Source of the DNA: Ralstonia sp. RRA
Lineage (GTDB): Bacteria; Pseudomonadota; Gammaproteobacteria; Burkholderiales; Burkholderiaceae
Reading direction: 5' to 3'
DNA: 64,000 bases
NCBI RefSeq assembly: GCF_037023145.1
Contig: NZ_CP146091.1
Location: 558,001-622,000, forward strand
Shown here: positions 40,702 to 49,597 of the stretch, in pieces
How the letters are laid out: the number at the start of each line of letters is the position of its first letter
How positions within the stretch are numbered: position 1 is the first letter of the stretch
Translations under genes and position numbers: made by a program
Notes under the pieces: model-generated
Told to the model about the DNA's origin: nothing
The model's database searches: none
What the model saw: only the letters and a program-made list of their open reading frames with translations

Positions 40702-41522
40702 GCGTGTCCCTCGCCGTCGGTTGCTTCACCGGGGCGGGCAGCCGCATCCATGCCGGTGGGCGCATCGACCTGCGTGCCCGGCTGGAGCGTCATGCCGATC
40801 TCGCGCCAGAACGGGCGTAGGTCGATCGACAGCGCAATCGTCATGAATACCGTCAGCGCACCAAACGCCCACAGGCCTGCATCGGCCTGCAGCGACACCA
40901 TGTGCGCCACCTTGATGAGCGCCACCACCACGCCCAGCATGAAGATCTCGATCATGGCCCAGGGCCGGATCAACGCCGCCGCGCGCAGCGCCAGCGCCGC
41001 AGCCGGATGTTGCCGCCCGCGCAGTCGTGCAATCAGCAGCGGTGCCAGCACGGCCATGTACAGCAGCGGGAACAGCAGCGTGGTCAGGCCTACCAGTACA
41101 GCCGCAAACACCATGTTGTAGTTGTACAGCGCTTCAACGGCGCCCCACAGCGTGGTGGTGTTGCGGTTGCCGCCGCCGTTGAGCTCGGCAATCGGGAAGC
41201 TGTTGGCGACGAAGTAGACGATCAGCCCCGTCACGATCAACGGCAGCAGTACAGAGAGCCGCTCGCTCTGATTGCGATACAGCTTGACGCCGCAGCGCGT
41301 GCAGCGCGCCTCTTCATCCAGCGCGATCACCTCGTGGCGATGCAGCGTGTCGCAGTGCTCGCAGGCGATCCACGCGTCGGGATCCCCGGGCAGCGGCTGT
41401 GCGACCTGGGCGGCAGATGTGGTGGAAGGGGCGCCCGATGCGTCGTCCGGCGTCAGCCCGGGCAGGGCTGCGCGCCACGACTGCGGCAGCGGGAAGGGGA
41501 ATTTCACGTCGAACAACTCCAT
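40698..41522 (-). CDS. pqiA: PqiA-domain inner-membrane protein (first PqiA copy)
   Basis: First gene of the pqi operon, 274 residues. A soluble lead with a rubredoxin-like Cys pair (IACEHCDTLH, then CTRCGVKLY) precedes four or more TM segments (LLPLIVTGLIVYFVANSFPIA, FPLLYMAVLAPLLIARL). ATG 41522 is chosen because the longer frame to 41978 translates an Arg-rich stretch that crosses the neighbouring fghA end. The upstream palindrome at 41606-41631 is the probable control region. Together the operon moves lipids between membranes and protects the envelope. Confidence 0.85.
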   Translation of the reverse strand: MELFDVKFPFPLPQSWRAALPGLTPDDASGAPSTTSAAQVAQPLPGDPDAWIACEHCDTLHRHEVIALDEEARCTRCGVKLYRNQSERLSVLLPLIVTGLIVYFVANSFPIAELNGGGNRNTTTLWGAVEALYNYNMVFAAVLVGLTTLLFPLLYMAVLAPLLIARLRGRQHPAAALALRAAALIRPWAMIEIFMLGVVVALIKVAHMVSLQADAGLWAFGALTVFMTIALSIDLRPFWREIGMTLQPGTQVDAPTGMDAAARPGEATDGEGHA

Positions 41523-41604
41523 CGTCTGGCCGGCGAGCAGGCCGTTATGCAACGTATGCGCCACATAATAAAGCGCAGCCGTATGCCGGATCAGGTTGGG
41601 GGTG

Positions 41605-41631
41605 ATTATACATACAGGCTTGAATGTATAA
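41605..41631 (-). promoter_or_regulatory. Palindrome with embedded TATAAT upstream of pqiA
   Basis: TTATACAT (41606-41613) and ATGTATAA (41624-41631) are a perfect 8-bp inverted pair with a 10-nt centre, bordered by GGGGG and CCCCC. On the minus strand a TATAAT (41605-41610) lies in its distal arm, about 85 bp before pqiA. It could be an operator overlapping the promoter or a hairpin ending upstream read-through. Confidence 0.55.
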
Positions 41632-41716
41632 GCCCCCGCACCTTGGGTTCGCATTTTGACGGTGGAAACAGTGCAAGAATCCCGCCATCCACATTGTTTG
41701 AAGGTTGTCTTCTTGA

Positions 41717-42589
41717 TTAAGCGCCGGCGCCCAGTTGGGCTGCGTGATGCGCCAGGTGGTCTTCGATCAGAGATGCGATGAAGTAGTAGCCGTGGTCGTA
41801 GCCGGGGTGGCGGCGTAGTTGCAGCGGTTGTCCGGCGGCGGCGCACGCGGCGGCAAAGTCGTCGGGATAGAGCTGCTCGGCGAGGAATTTGTCGGCTTCG
41901 CCCTGATCGATAAGGATGCCGCCAGGGAACGGGCACTGCGCCTGCCGCATCAGCAACGTGGCGTCGTGCGCGGCCCACGCGGCGTGGTCATCGCCGAGAT
42001 ACCCAGTGAATGCCTTGATGCCCCACGGGCACACAGATGGATGCGCAATCGGCGCGAACGCCGAGACCGAGGCGAAGCGCTCCCGATGTCGTAACGCCAG
42101 CGTCAGCGCGCCGTGGCCGCCCATCGAGTGCCCGAAGATACCGAGGCGCCCAGCGGCCACCGGAAACGCCACCCGCGCGATGTGATGCAGCTCCTCGGCG
42201 ATGTAGCTCTCCATGCGGTAGTGCTCGCGCCAGGGCGCCTGGGTAGCGTCCAGGTAGAAGCCGGCACCGACGCCGAAATCCCAGCTGTCCGTTTCGCCGG
42301 GCACGTTGGCGCCGCGTGGGCTGGTGTCGGGCGCGATCAGGATAAGGCCCTCGCGCGCCGCCACGCGCTGTGCACCGGCCTTGATGGCGAAGGTCTCTTC
42401 CGTGCAGGTCAGGCCCGCCAGGAAGAACAGCGCGGGGCATTTCTCGCCGGCCAGCGCCTGCGGCGGCAGGTAGACCGAAAAGCGCATCGGCAGCCCAATC
42501 GCCGTCGAGGCATGCCGATAGAAACGCTGCACGCCACCAAAGCAGGCGTGCTCGGAGATCAACTCAAGTGCGGGCACGGGGAGGGTCAT
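41717..42589 (-). CDS. fghA: S-formylglutathione hydrolase
   Basis: Esterase that releases formate and glutathione from S-formylglutathione, the second step of glutathione-dependent formaldehyde detoxification. An alpha/beta-hydrolase of 290 residues: the nucleophile Ser155 lies in GHSMGGHGA, the acid in IDQGEADKFL, and the His in HPGYDHGYYF. TCTEETF and PDTSPRG are family landmarks. ATG 42589 with a nearby GGAG is preferred to a TTG at 42604. It follows frmA by 18 bp on the same strand. Confidence 0.93.
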   Translation of the reverse strand: MTLPVPALELISEHACFGGVQRFYRHASTAIGLPMRFSVYLPPQALAGEKCPALFFLAGLTCTEETFAIKAGAQRVAAREGLILIAPDTSPRGANVPGETDSWDFGVGAGFYLDATQAPWREHYRMESYIAEELHHIARVAFPVAAGRLGIFGHSMGGHGALTLALRHRERFASVSAFAPIAHPSVCPWGIKAFTGYLGDDHAAWAAHDATLLMRQAQCPFPGGILIDQGEADKFLAEQLYPDDFAAACAAAGQPLQLRRHPGYDHGYYFIASLIEDHLAHHAAQLGAGA

Positions 42590-42607
42590 CGCGTGGCTCT
42601 CCAATCC

Positions 42608-43714
42608 TCAGTACAGAACGACAGACCGGATCGACTCGCCGCGCTTCATCAGGTCGAAGCCCTCATTGATGCGCTCCAGCGGCAGCGTGTGCGTGATCAG
42701 GTCGTCGATGTTGAGCTTGCCCTCCATGTACCAGTCGACGATCTTCGGCACATCCGTGCGGCCGCGTGCGCCGCCAAAGGCCGAGCCCTTCCACTCACGG
42801 CCGGTGACGAGCTGGAACGGGCGCGTGCTGATTTCCGCGCCGGCTTCCGCCACGCCGATGATGATCGACTGGCCCCAGCCCTTGTGCGTGCACTCCAGCG
42901 CCTGACGCATGACCTGCGTGTTGCCGATGCATTCGAACGAGTAGTCCGCACCGCCATCGGTGAGCTGGATGATGTGGTCGACCACGTTGTCGACGTCCTT
43001 CGGGTTGATGAAGTGCGTCATGCCGAATTTGCGCGCCATCGCTTCACGCCCGGGGTTCAGGTCCACACCGATGATCTTGTCCGCGCCGACCATCTTGGCG
43101 CCCTGGATCACGTTCAGCCCGATGCCGCCCAGGCCGAACACCACCACGTTGGCGCCGGCTTCCACCTTGGCCGTGTAGACCACCGCGCCCACGCCCGTGG
43201 TGACGCCGCAGCCGATGTAGCAGACCTTGTCGAACGGCGCGTCCGGGCGGATTTTGGCCAGTGCAATCTCCGGCACCACGATGTGGTTGGCAAACGTGGA
43301 CGTGCCCATGTAATGGAACAGCGGCTTGCCGTCGAGCGAGAAGCGCGACGTGCCGTCCGGCATCAGCCCTTTGCCCTGCGTGGCGCGAATCGCCTGGCAC
43401 AGGTTGGTCTTGCGCGACAGGCAGAACTTGCATTGGCGGCATTCGGGCGTGTAGAGCGGAATCACATGGTCACCCGCCTTCAGCGACGTCACGCCTGCGC
43501 CCACCTCCAGCACCACGCCCGCGCCTTCATGGCCGAGGATGGCCGGGAAGATGCCTTCCGGATCGGCACCCGAGAGCGTGTAGTAATCGGTATGGCAGAT
43601 GCCGGTGGCCTTGATCTCGACCAGCACCTCGCCGGCGCGCGGGCCCTGCAGGTCGACTTCTTCCACGGTGAGCGGGGCACCGGCTTTCCAGGCGATGGCG
43701 GCTTTGGTTTTCAT
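42608..43714 (-). CDS. frmA: S-(hydroxymethyl)glutathione dehydrogenase / class III alcohol dehydrogenase
   Basis: Zinc- and NAD-dependent dehydrogenase that oxidises S-hydroxymethylglutathione to S-formylglutathione. The catalytic zinc set is GICHTDYYT and GHEGAG, with four structural-zinc cysteines in [17 protein letters not shown]. The NAD motif is GLGGIGLNV and the family C-terminus IRSVVLY is present. ATG 43714 has a perfect AAGGAG; the frame extension to 43801 is unneeded. 368 aa is the normal length. First gene of the frmA-fghA operon. Confidence 0.95.
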   Translation of the reverse strand: MKTKAAIAWKAGAPLTVEEVDLQGPRAGEVLVEIKATGICHTDYYTLSGADPEGIFPAILGHEGAGVVLEVGAGVTSLKAGDHVIPLYTPECRQCKFCLSRKTNLCQAIRATQGKGLMPDGTSRFSLDGKPLFHYMGTSTFANHIVVPEIALAKIRPDAPFDKVCYIGCGVTTGVGAVVYTAKVEAGANVVVFGLGGIGLNVIQGAKMVGADKIIGVDLNPGREAMARKFGMTHFINPKDVDNVVDHIIQLTDGGADYSFECIGNTQVMRQALECTHKGWGQSIIIGVAEAGAEISTRPFQLVTGREWKGSAFGGARGRTDVPKIVDWYMEGKLNIDDLITHTLPLERINEGFDLMKRGESIRSVVLY

Positions 43715-43834
43715 GTGGACTCCTTTTGGTAGTGGGCGTGCGGCTCGGCAACCCGGCTTGATGCAAGACGCGCGATTGTAGAGCGTTGCCTGCCGCGGCA
43801 ATGTGTCAGGTGCATAACAGGCGTCAGATCAGGC

Positions 43835-43861
43835 TTCAGATTTCCTTTCGACGGCCGTTTC
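43835..43861 (+). promoter_or_regulatory. Weak FliA-like promoter before the membrane chemoreceptor
   Basis: TTCA at 43835-43838, then 15 nt, then GCCGTTTC at 43854-43861. The spacing and GCCG core agree with sigma-28 promoters, but the last four bases do not match GCCGATAA. It is 62 bp before the start codon. Confidence 0.35.
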
Positions 43862-43923
43862 TTGAGCGACGGCACGGCTGACAGGGCCATGTGCTGCTTG
43901 CCTTACATGGCGGAACCGCCGCC

Positions 43924-45750
43924 ATGGGCTTCGTAGGAAACCATACCGTGCTTGCTTCCATTCGTACCCGCATTTTGCTGACCTGCGTTGCCATCGTGGT
44001 CGGCGCACTGACTTTCGCTGGTGGCCTCAACTATCTCGTCACCCGCTCGTACAACGACGAGTCGATCCGCCAGAACCTGCAATCCGTGGCCCGTGGCCAT
44101 ATCGCCGGCATTGACGACTGGATTGCTGCCAAAACGCAGATGATGTCGTCGCTGCAGGACGTGGCGCTGTCGGCAGACCCGATTACCGTATTCAAGGCCG
44201 TGCATCAGGCCGGCGGCTTCATCAACGTGTATGTCGGCTACCCCGACAAGACGTACAAGTTCTCGAACCCCGAAGGCATTCCGCCCACCTACGACCCGAC
44301 CGCGCGCCCCTGGTACAAGCAGGCCGCCGACGCAGGCAAGCCGGTGGTGACGCCGCCGTACGTGAGCGCAAGCACCGGCCAGCTGGTGGTGACGTTCGCG
44401 GTGCCCATCCTGCGCGATGGCGGCCTCAAGGGCGTGATTGGCGGCGACGTGGCCATGGACAGCGTGATCGCCAACGTCAAGGCGATCCACCCGACGCAGG
44501 CCAGCTTCGGCTTCCTCGTCAACGCAGCCGGCAAGATCGTTGCGCACCCCGATGACAAGCTCACGCTCAAGCCCGCGACCGACCTGTCGGCCGGCCTGAA
44601 CGAAGCCACGCTTGGCCTCCTGGCGCAAGCCACCAAGCCGGTGGAAGTGGATGTGAACGGCGCGACCAAGCTGCTCTACCGCCAAGGCGTGAAAGGCACC
44701 GACTGGGGCCTGGTGGTGGCACTGGACAAGTCCGATGCCACGGCCGGCATGCGCTCGCTGGTCATGACCTCGATTGGCGCGCTGGTGGCTGTGGCCGTGG
44801 TGGCCGCGCTGATCGTCGGCGCAATGACTGCGCGTGCGTTCCGCCGCCTCTCGTTGATCCGTGACGCAATGGACGACATCGGCTCGGGCAGTGGTGACCT
44901 CACCAAGCGCCTGCCGTCGGACGGCGAAGATGAAGTCGCGCAGATCGCCCGCTCGTTCAACACCTTTGCCGACAAGCTCACGGCAGTGATGCAGCAGATC
45001 CGCCTGGGCAGCGATTCGGTGCGCTCCGCCGCGCAGGAGATTGCTGCCGGCAATGCCGACCTGTCGCAGCGCACGGAAGAGCAGGCCAGCTCGCTGGAAG
45101 AAACCGCATCGAGCATGGAAGAGCTCACGAGCATCGTGAAGCAAAACGCCGACAATGCACGTCAAGCGAGCCAACTCGCCGTGACGGCGTCGGACGTTGC
45201 CACGCGCGGCGGCAATGTGGTCGGCCAGGTCGTGCAGACCATGGGCGGCATCAACGAGAGCAGCAAGAAGATTGCCGACATCATCGGCGTGATCGAAAGC
45301 ATCGCGTTCCAGACCAACATCCTGGCGTTGAACGCTGCGGTGGAAGCCGCCCGCGCGGGTGAACAAGGCCGCGGCTTTGCCGTGGTGGCCAGCGAAGTGC
45401 GCAGTCTCGCGCAGCGCTCAGCCGGTGCGGCCAAGGAGATCAAGGCGCTGATCAGCGACTCGGTGGATCGTGTTTCCAACGGCACGGCGCTGGTCGATCA
45501 GGCCGGTGTGACGATGGCCGAGATCGTCGACGCGGTGAAGCGCGTGACCGACATCATGGGCGAGATCTCGTCCGCGTCGGAAGAGCAGAGCAGCGGCATC
45601 GAGCAGGTCAACCAGGCCGTCAACCAGATGGACCAGGTGACCCAGCAGAATGCGGCGCTCGTCGAGCAAGCTGCCGCTGCGGCGGAATCGCTCGAGGAAC
45701 AGGCCCACAACCTCAACGAGGCCGTGGGGCAGTTCCGTCTGTCGCATTGA
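43924..45750 (+). CDS. Methyl-accepting chemotaxis protein with periplasmic dCache domain
   Basis: Membrane chemoreceptor of 608 residues. TM1 ([19 protein letters not shown]) is at about residues 17-36. It is followed by a periplasmic double-Cache ligand domain ([20 protein letters not shown] is the classic Cache motif), TM2 near 290, a HAMP domain, and the signalling hairpin [21 protein letters not shown]. The C-terminus ends GQFRLSH with no CheR-tethering pentapeptide. ATG 43924 is chosen over 43891; both lie before TM1. Ligands of such Cache receptors are often amino or organic acids. Confidence 0.92.
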   Translation: MGFVGNHTVLASIRTRILLTCVAIVVGALTFAGGLNYLVTRSYNDESIRQNLQSVARGHIAGIDDWIAAKTQMMSSLQDVALSADPITVFKAVHQAGGFINVYVGYPDKTYKFSNPEGIPPTYDPTARPWYKQAADAGKPVVTPPYVSASTGQLVVTFAVPILRDGGLKGVIGGDVAMDSVIANVKAIHPTQASFGFLVNAAGKIVAHPDDKLTLKPATDLSAGLNEATLGLLAQATKPVEVDVNGATKLLYRQGVKGTDWGLVVALDKSDATAGMRSLVMTSIGALVAVAVVAALIVGAMTARAFRRLSLIRDAMDDIGSGSGDLTKRLPSDGEDEVAQIARSFNTFADKLTAVMQQIRLGSDSVRSAAQEIAAGNADLSQRTEEQASSLEETASSMEELTSIVKQNADNARQASQLAVTASDVATRGGNVVGQVVQTMGGINESSKKIADIIGVIESIAFQTNILALNAAVEAARAGEQGRGFAVVASEVRSLAQRSAGAAKEIKALISDSVDRVSNGTALVDQAGVTMAEIVDAVKRVTDIMGEISSASEEQSSGIEQVNQAVNQMDQVTQQNAALVEQAAAAAESLEEQAHNLNEAVGQFRLSH

Positions 45751-45757
45751 GCCTGAC

Positions 45758-46426
45758 TCAGGCTCCCGGGGCGGCTGCGCTGGCGGCCGCCTTGGCTTCG
45801 TCCTGTTGTGCCGCCAGCGCCAGATCGGCTGCTTGCGCACGTTGCATGGCCGGGCGTGCCATGACGCGGTCAATGTAGGCGCGCACCACGGGTGTTTCCG
45901 GCATCAGCTTGAACTTCGTGATCCAATCCAACGCGGCACCCCAGAGCACGTCTGCCGCCGTGAAGCGTTCACCCAGCAGGTAAGGCCCCTTGGCGAGCTG
46001 CGCGTTGATCGTGTTGACCACGGTGTCGAAGTCGCCATATGGCGACAGCGAATAGGCGGCTGGCTCGCGCTTCATCGAGCGGTCCACCACGGCCGGCTCA
46101 AAGCACGCGCCATAGAACGCCATCCAGCGCAGGTAGGCACCACGCAGCGGATCTCCCACTGCCGGTGACAGACCCGCCTCCGGATACAGCTCTGCCGCAT
46201 ACATGTAGATGGCGGCCTGCTCGGTCACCACCTCGTCACCGTGGCGTAGCGTCGGTACTTTGCCCAGCGGGTTGAGGGCCAGGAACGCCGGCGCCTTGTG
46301 CTCGCCCGTGCTCAGGTCGAAGGGGTGCAGTTCATAGTCGGCGCCCAGTTCTTCGAGCAGCATGCGCACGCCGCGCGAGCGGCTGCGCGGTGAGTGGTAG
46401 AGGATCAGGTGGCGGTCTTGCGACAT
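45758..46426 (-). CDS. Glutathione S-transferase family protein
   Basis: A 222-residue two-domain GST. The N-terminal thioredoxin-like domain carries the YHSPRSRSRGVRMLLEELG start with a candidate catalytic Ser, the cis-Pro in GKVPTL and the glutathione-contacting TEQAAIYMY. The C-terminal helical domain has GPYLLGERFTAADVLWG with the N-capping motif. ATG 46426 is preferred to 46471. It is convergent with the chemoreceptor (8 bp apart) and divergent from the AraC gene. Substrate unknown. Confidence 0.9.
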   Translation of the reverse strand: MSQDRHLILYHSPRSRSRGVRMLLEELGADYELHPFDLSTGEHKAPAFLALNPLGKVPTLRHGDEVVTEQAAIYMYAAELYPEAGLSPAVGDPLRGAYLRWMAFYGACFEPAVVDRSMKREPAAYSLSPYGDFDTVVNTINAQLAKGPYLLGERFTAADVLWGAALDWITKFKLMPETPVVRAYIDRVMARPAMQRAQAADLALAAQQDEAKAAASAAAPGA

Positions 46427-46554
46427 CGTGGTCTCCGGTGTGCGGTGGATGCGTGAATCAGAGACTGTCACTGTAGGCTGACGATTCCCCTCGCGTCTTG
46501 GAAAAACCCGCTGCGGCGGTGCATCATCGCGACATCGCTCCCGATGCCGTTTCC

Positions 46555-47367
46555 ATGACCGATCTGCATGATGTTGCCGAGCGCCCCAAGGGCGTGGTCG
46601 ATCCGCTGGCCTTTCGCCAGCGCGTTCGCTTGAACCGCTACCAGCCGAGTGCCGCGCTGGCCGGCGTGCTGGATCACCACTGGATCGTTGAATGGGATCT
46701 GCATGGCCAGCCGCCGTTTACGCAGCGCACGCTGCCGTATCCGTGCGTGAATGTGGTGTTCGACCGGCGGCAGACCGGCATCTTTGGCGTGGTGTCAGGC
46801 GCCTTCGAGACCACGCTGGCCGAGGCGGGTCGCGTGATCGGCCTGCGCTTTCGGCCCGGCGCCTTTCGTGCGTTCTTCGGCAAGCCCTTGCAATTGCTGA
46901 CCGACAAGGTTCTGCCAGTCTCCACGCTGCTTGATTGCGACGATGTGCAGGCCGAAGAGATCGTGCTGAGCGCACAGGATGACGCGGGCATGGTGGCTGC
47001 GGCAGAAACCTTGCTGTTGCGCGTGCTGCCGCCGCCCGACCCGCAGGTCGAGCGCATCCACACCATCCTGCAGATGCTGCAGCAGGACGCGAGTTTGACC
47101 CAGGTGCGCGATCTGGCCGAACGCGCGGCCCTGAGCGAGCGCACGCTGCAGCAAATGTTCTCGGAGTACGTGGGCGTGACGCCCAAGTGGGTGATTCGCC
47201 GTTACCGCCTGCATGAAGCGGCCGATCAACTTGCCAACGGCGCGGCCGTCGATCTGGCCGAACTTGCGCATGCGCTGGGTTATTTCGACCAGGCGCACTT
47301 CACGCGCGATTTCCGTCGTCTTGTTGGCAAGGCGCCGGCAGAGTACCGGCGCACCAATCAACCCTGA
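46555..47367 (+). CDS. AraC-family transcriptional regulator with DUF6597 N-terminus
   Basis: 270 residues. The N-terminus (YQPSAALAGVLDHHWIVEWDL, TLPYPCVNVVFD, RPGAFRAFFG) matches the DUF6597-type sensor. The C-terminal AraC domain has helix-turn-helix units at LRDLAERAALSERTLQQMFSEYVGVTPK-like and LAHALGYFDQAHFTRDFRRLVGKAPAEYRR positions (about 185-265). The ATG at 46555 is chosen over a TTG at 46498. It is divergent from the GST gene, a likely target. Confidence 0.86.
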   Translation: MTDLHDVAERPKGVVDPLAFRQRVRLNRYQPSAALAGVLDHHWIVEWDLHGQPPFTQRTLPYPCVNVVFDRRQTGIFGVVSGAFETTLAEAGRVIGLRFRPGAFRAFFGKPLQLLTDKVLPVSTLLDCDDVQAEEIVLSAQDDAGMVAAAETLLLRVLPPPDPQVERIHTILQMLQQDASLTQVRDLAERAALSERTLQQMFSEYVGVTPKWVIRRYRLHEAADQLANGAAVDLAELAHALGYFDQAHFTRDFRRLVGKAPAEYRRTNQP

Positions 47368-47380
47368 CGCGCCATGCGCC

Positions 47381-49156
47381 TCAGTCGGCCGCTGCCGACA
47401 GGTCGTGCGTAGGCGATGGCGGATCGCTCATCACACGGTTGCGTCCGGCCAGCTTGGCTTCATACAGCAGGCGGTCCGCACGTTTGAGCAGCGATTCCAG
47501 CGTCGGGTGGTCCACCGCCTGCGCCACGGCCACGCCAAAGCTGGCTGTCATGCGGCAGGGCACGTCGGTGCCGGTCGGTACGGTTACCTCGGCAATGCCC
47601 CTGCGTAGGCGCTCGGCCACGCTGCGTGCTTGCTCCAGGCTGTCTGCCCACACCATCACCGCGAATTCCTCGCCGCCAATGCGTGCCACCAGGTCGGCTG
47701 CAGGGCCATCGGTGCGGCACAGGCGCGCGACGGTGCGCAGTGCCTCGTCACCGACGGCGTGGCCGTAGGTGTCGTTGATGCGCTTGAAGTGGTCAACGTC
47801 AAACATCACCAGCGCGATGAGCGGCGCCTTGGGTGTGGGCGCCTTGCACATCGCAATCGACTGATCTTCAAAGGCGCGGCGGTTCAGCAGTTGGGTGAGC
47901 GGGTCGGTCTCGGCCATGCGCGCGAGTTCCTGCATCAGGTGCGCGCGCTCCAGTTCAAGCCGGCGCCGCTCGATGCTGTTGATGCGCAGTACGCGGATCG
48001 CCTCGAACATCGCGCGGATTTCGCGCCGCGTGAAGCTGGTCGGGATATGCAGGCTCAGGTTGCCGCTTGCGATGGCATCGATCAGGCGCGTGGCGTTGAC
48101 GAACGGCCGCACCACGTCACGGCGGAACGAGACGATCATCCACGCCAGCGCCCCCAGCACCGACAGCACGGCCGCCGCCGAGCCCAGCAGCACCCAGAGC
48201 ATGGCGCCCCGGTGCGCGCGGATGTCGTCTTCGGCCAGGCGCAGCACGTTGTCGCGGAAATCGGTGATGGCGCGCATGGTCGGCACGTAGCGCTCGGCGA
48301 ACTGGCCAGTGGTGACGTTCGCCCCGCCGGGTTGGCTGGTGGCGGCACGCACGGCTTCGAGATAGCGTAGGCCGTCGCCAAAGTACTGTGCATTCAGCGT
48401 GTCCATGGCCTGCTGGTCCAGCGCGGACCCGCGCACGATGCGCGTCTCGATCATGGCGCGCAGCTGGTCGATGCGGCCATGCGTGCGCTCGATGGCGAGC
48501 TGTTCACGCTGCGTCAGCTTGCGGCGCATGGCCAGCGCGCTGGTGAAGCGCGAGCCGAGCTGGCCGGCGTACTCGCGCAGGTCGGCGGCCAGCCGGGCCA
48601 GTGTCAGGCAGTTGAGCACGTCGGGGTCGCCGCGCGTGATGTTGGCCGTGCGTGCGTTGATGATCGGCATGAATTCGGGAATCACCCCGATCATGCGGTC
48701 CACCGCATCCGCCAGCGCACCATTGCTGCGCGACGGCAGGGGCAGGGCGACGAGGTTGTCGACGTTCTGGCGCGCGCGGGACAGGTCGGCCTGCGCCTGG
48801 CGCGCGGCATTGGCGTCGGCAATGCAGTCGGGGCAGTGATCGGGTTGCAGTGCGTTGAGCAGCGCGGCGAGGCGTTCATCGCTGGCGGCGCGCATGCGTT
48901 GCAGTGCGGCGGTACGTTCGGCCGGCAGCGGCAGGTCTTCGCCCAGCACACCGTTGGTGGGGCCGCGCTCGGCCGAGACCTTCTCCATCGTCAACAGTAC
49001 GGCGCGCAGCGCCTGGAAGCTGCGCGCGGCGTCATCCGCCCGGCCATAGGCAAGCCATGCATAGCCGAGCAGCCAGCATGAGAGCGAGAGCACCGGGATG
49101 AGGACGATGGCGACACTGGCGCCGAAGCGCCTGTCCATCGACGTTTCTGAGGACAT
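47381..49156 (-). CDS. Membrane-anchored diguanylate cyclase
   Basis: Makes c-di-GMP from GTP at the inner membrane. TM1 (VAIVLIPVLSLSCWLLGYAW) leads into a periplasmic helical region of about 290 residues with NIT-like features (METRIVR, AYGRADDAARSFQ). TM2 (LWVLLGSAAAVLSVLGALAWM) and a HAMP-like linker follow, then a GGDEF domain with an intact GGEEF at 494-498. There is no RxxD inhibitory site (PAAD instead), so product inhibition is probably absent. ATG 49156 or 49138; both are downstream of the FliA promoter. Convergent with the AraC gene (13 bp). Confidence 0.9.
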   Translation of the reverse strand: MSSETSMDRRFGASVAIVLIPVLSLSCWLLGYAWLAYGRADDAARSFQALRAVLLTMEKVSAERGPTNGVLGEDLPLPAERTAALQRMRAASDERLAALLNALQPDHCPDCIADANAARQAQADLSRARQNVDNLVALPLPSRSNGALADAVDRMIGVIPEFMPIINARTANITRGDPDVLNCLTLARLAADLREYAGQLGSRFTSALAMRRKLTQREQLAIERTHGRIDQLRAMIETRIVRGSALDQQAMDTLNAQYFGDGLRYLEAVRAATSQPGGANVTTGQFAERYVPTMRAITDFRDNVLRLAEDDIRAHRGAMLWVLLGSAAAVLSVLGALAWMIVSFRRDVVRPFVNATRLIDAIASGNLSLHIPTSFTRREIRAMFEAIRVLRINSIERRRLELERAHLMQELARMAETDPLTQLLNRRAFEDQSIAMCKAPTPKAPLIALVMFDVDHFKRINDTYGHAVGDEALRTVARLCRTDGPAADLVARIGGEEFAVMVWADSLEQARSVAERLRRGIAEVTVPTGTDVPCRMTASFGVAVAQAVDHPTLESLLKRADRLLYEAKLAGRNRVMSDPPSPTHDLSAAAD

Positions 49157-49242
49157 GAGCGGGAGCAGTGGCGTCGTGGCGGCCCTAGCGGACAAATCGG
49201 CGAAGGTGGCGGCGCAGCGGATGTGCGCGATGCTCATCCAGC

Positions 49243-49269
49243 CTAACGGCAAGACGGAGGGCATCTTTA
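49243..49269 (-). promoter_or_regulatory. FliA (sigma-28) promoter of the diguanylate cyclase gene
   Basis: On the minus strand TAAA (49269-49266) is followed by exactly 15 nt and GCCGTTAG (49250-49243), close to TAAA-N15-GCCGATAA. Transcription would start near 49233, leaving a 75-nt leader before the ATG at 49156, and this rules out the longer frame to 49264. Confidence 0.65.
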
Positions 49270-49597
49270 CGCCGCCATTGAACGCGCGCGCGGCCCCCAG
49301 ACTGCAAACAAATGAAAAAGGATACTTGTGGATCCTTTAGCGAGCGCAGCGGATTCCCGATGGCGTGCCTGGAGCGGAACGTTGGGGTATGGCGTCACAG
49401 ACTTCTGCCGTGGCAGCAGTACTGGCGCTGTCAGCGAACCCGTTGCCCGTGATTTCGTGCGAGCAGGTTCGTGTGCGAAGTGACCTACGACAAAGCGGGG
49501 GCATGGGCGACCTGCCGACAGCGATCGCACATCATGGCGATCGGGCGGGAGCCAGTCCTGCCGATGATTGACCGGTGAACTTGTAGCGTGGGGCAGC
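49270..49597. other. Gene-poor stretch between diguanylate cyclase promoter and MBL hydrolase
   Basis: No reading frame here has a credible RBS or recognisable product, on either strand. I see no hairpin, repeat or palindrome worth naming. It may be remnant sequence. Confidence 0.5.

Noticed and set aside
41523..41978. Arg-rich N-terminal extension of the first pqiA
   Set aside because: Runs over the fghA end and the palindrome; the PqiA-like protein starts at 41522.
49270..49597. Short frames on both strands before the MBL gene
   Set aside because: None has a start signal or a plausible product.
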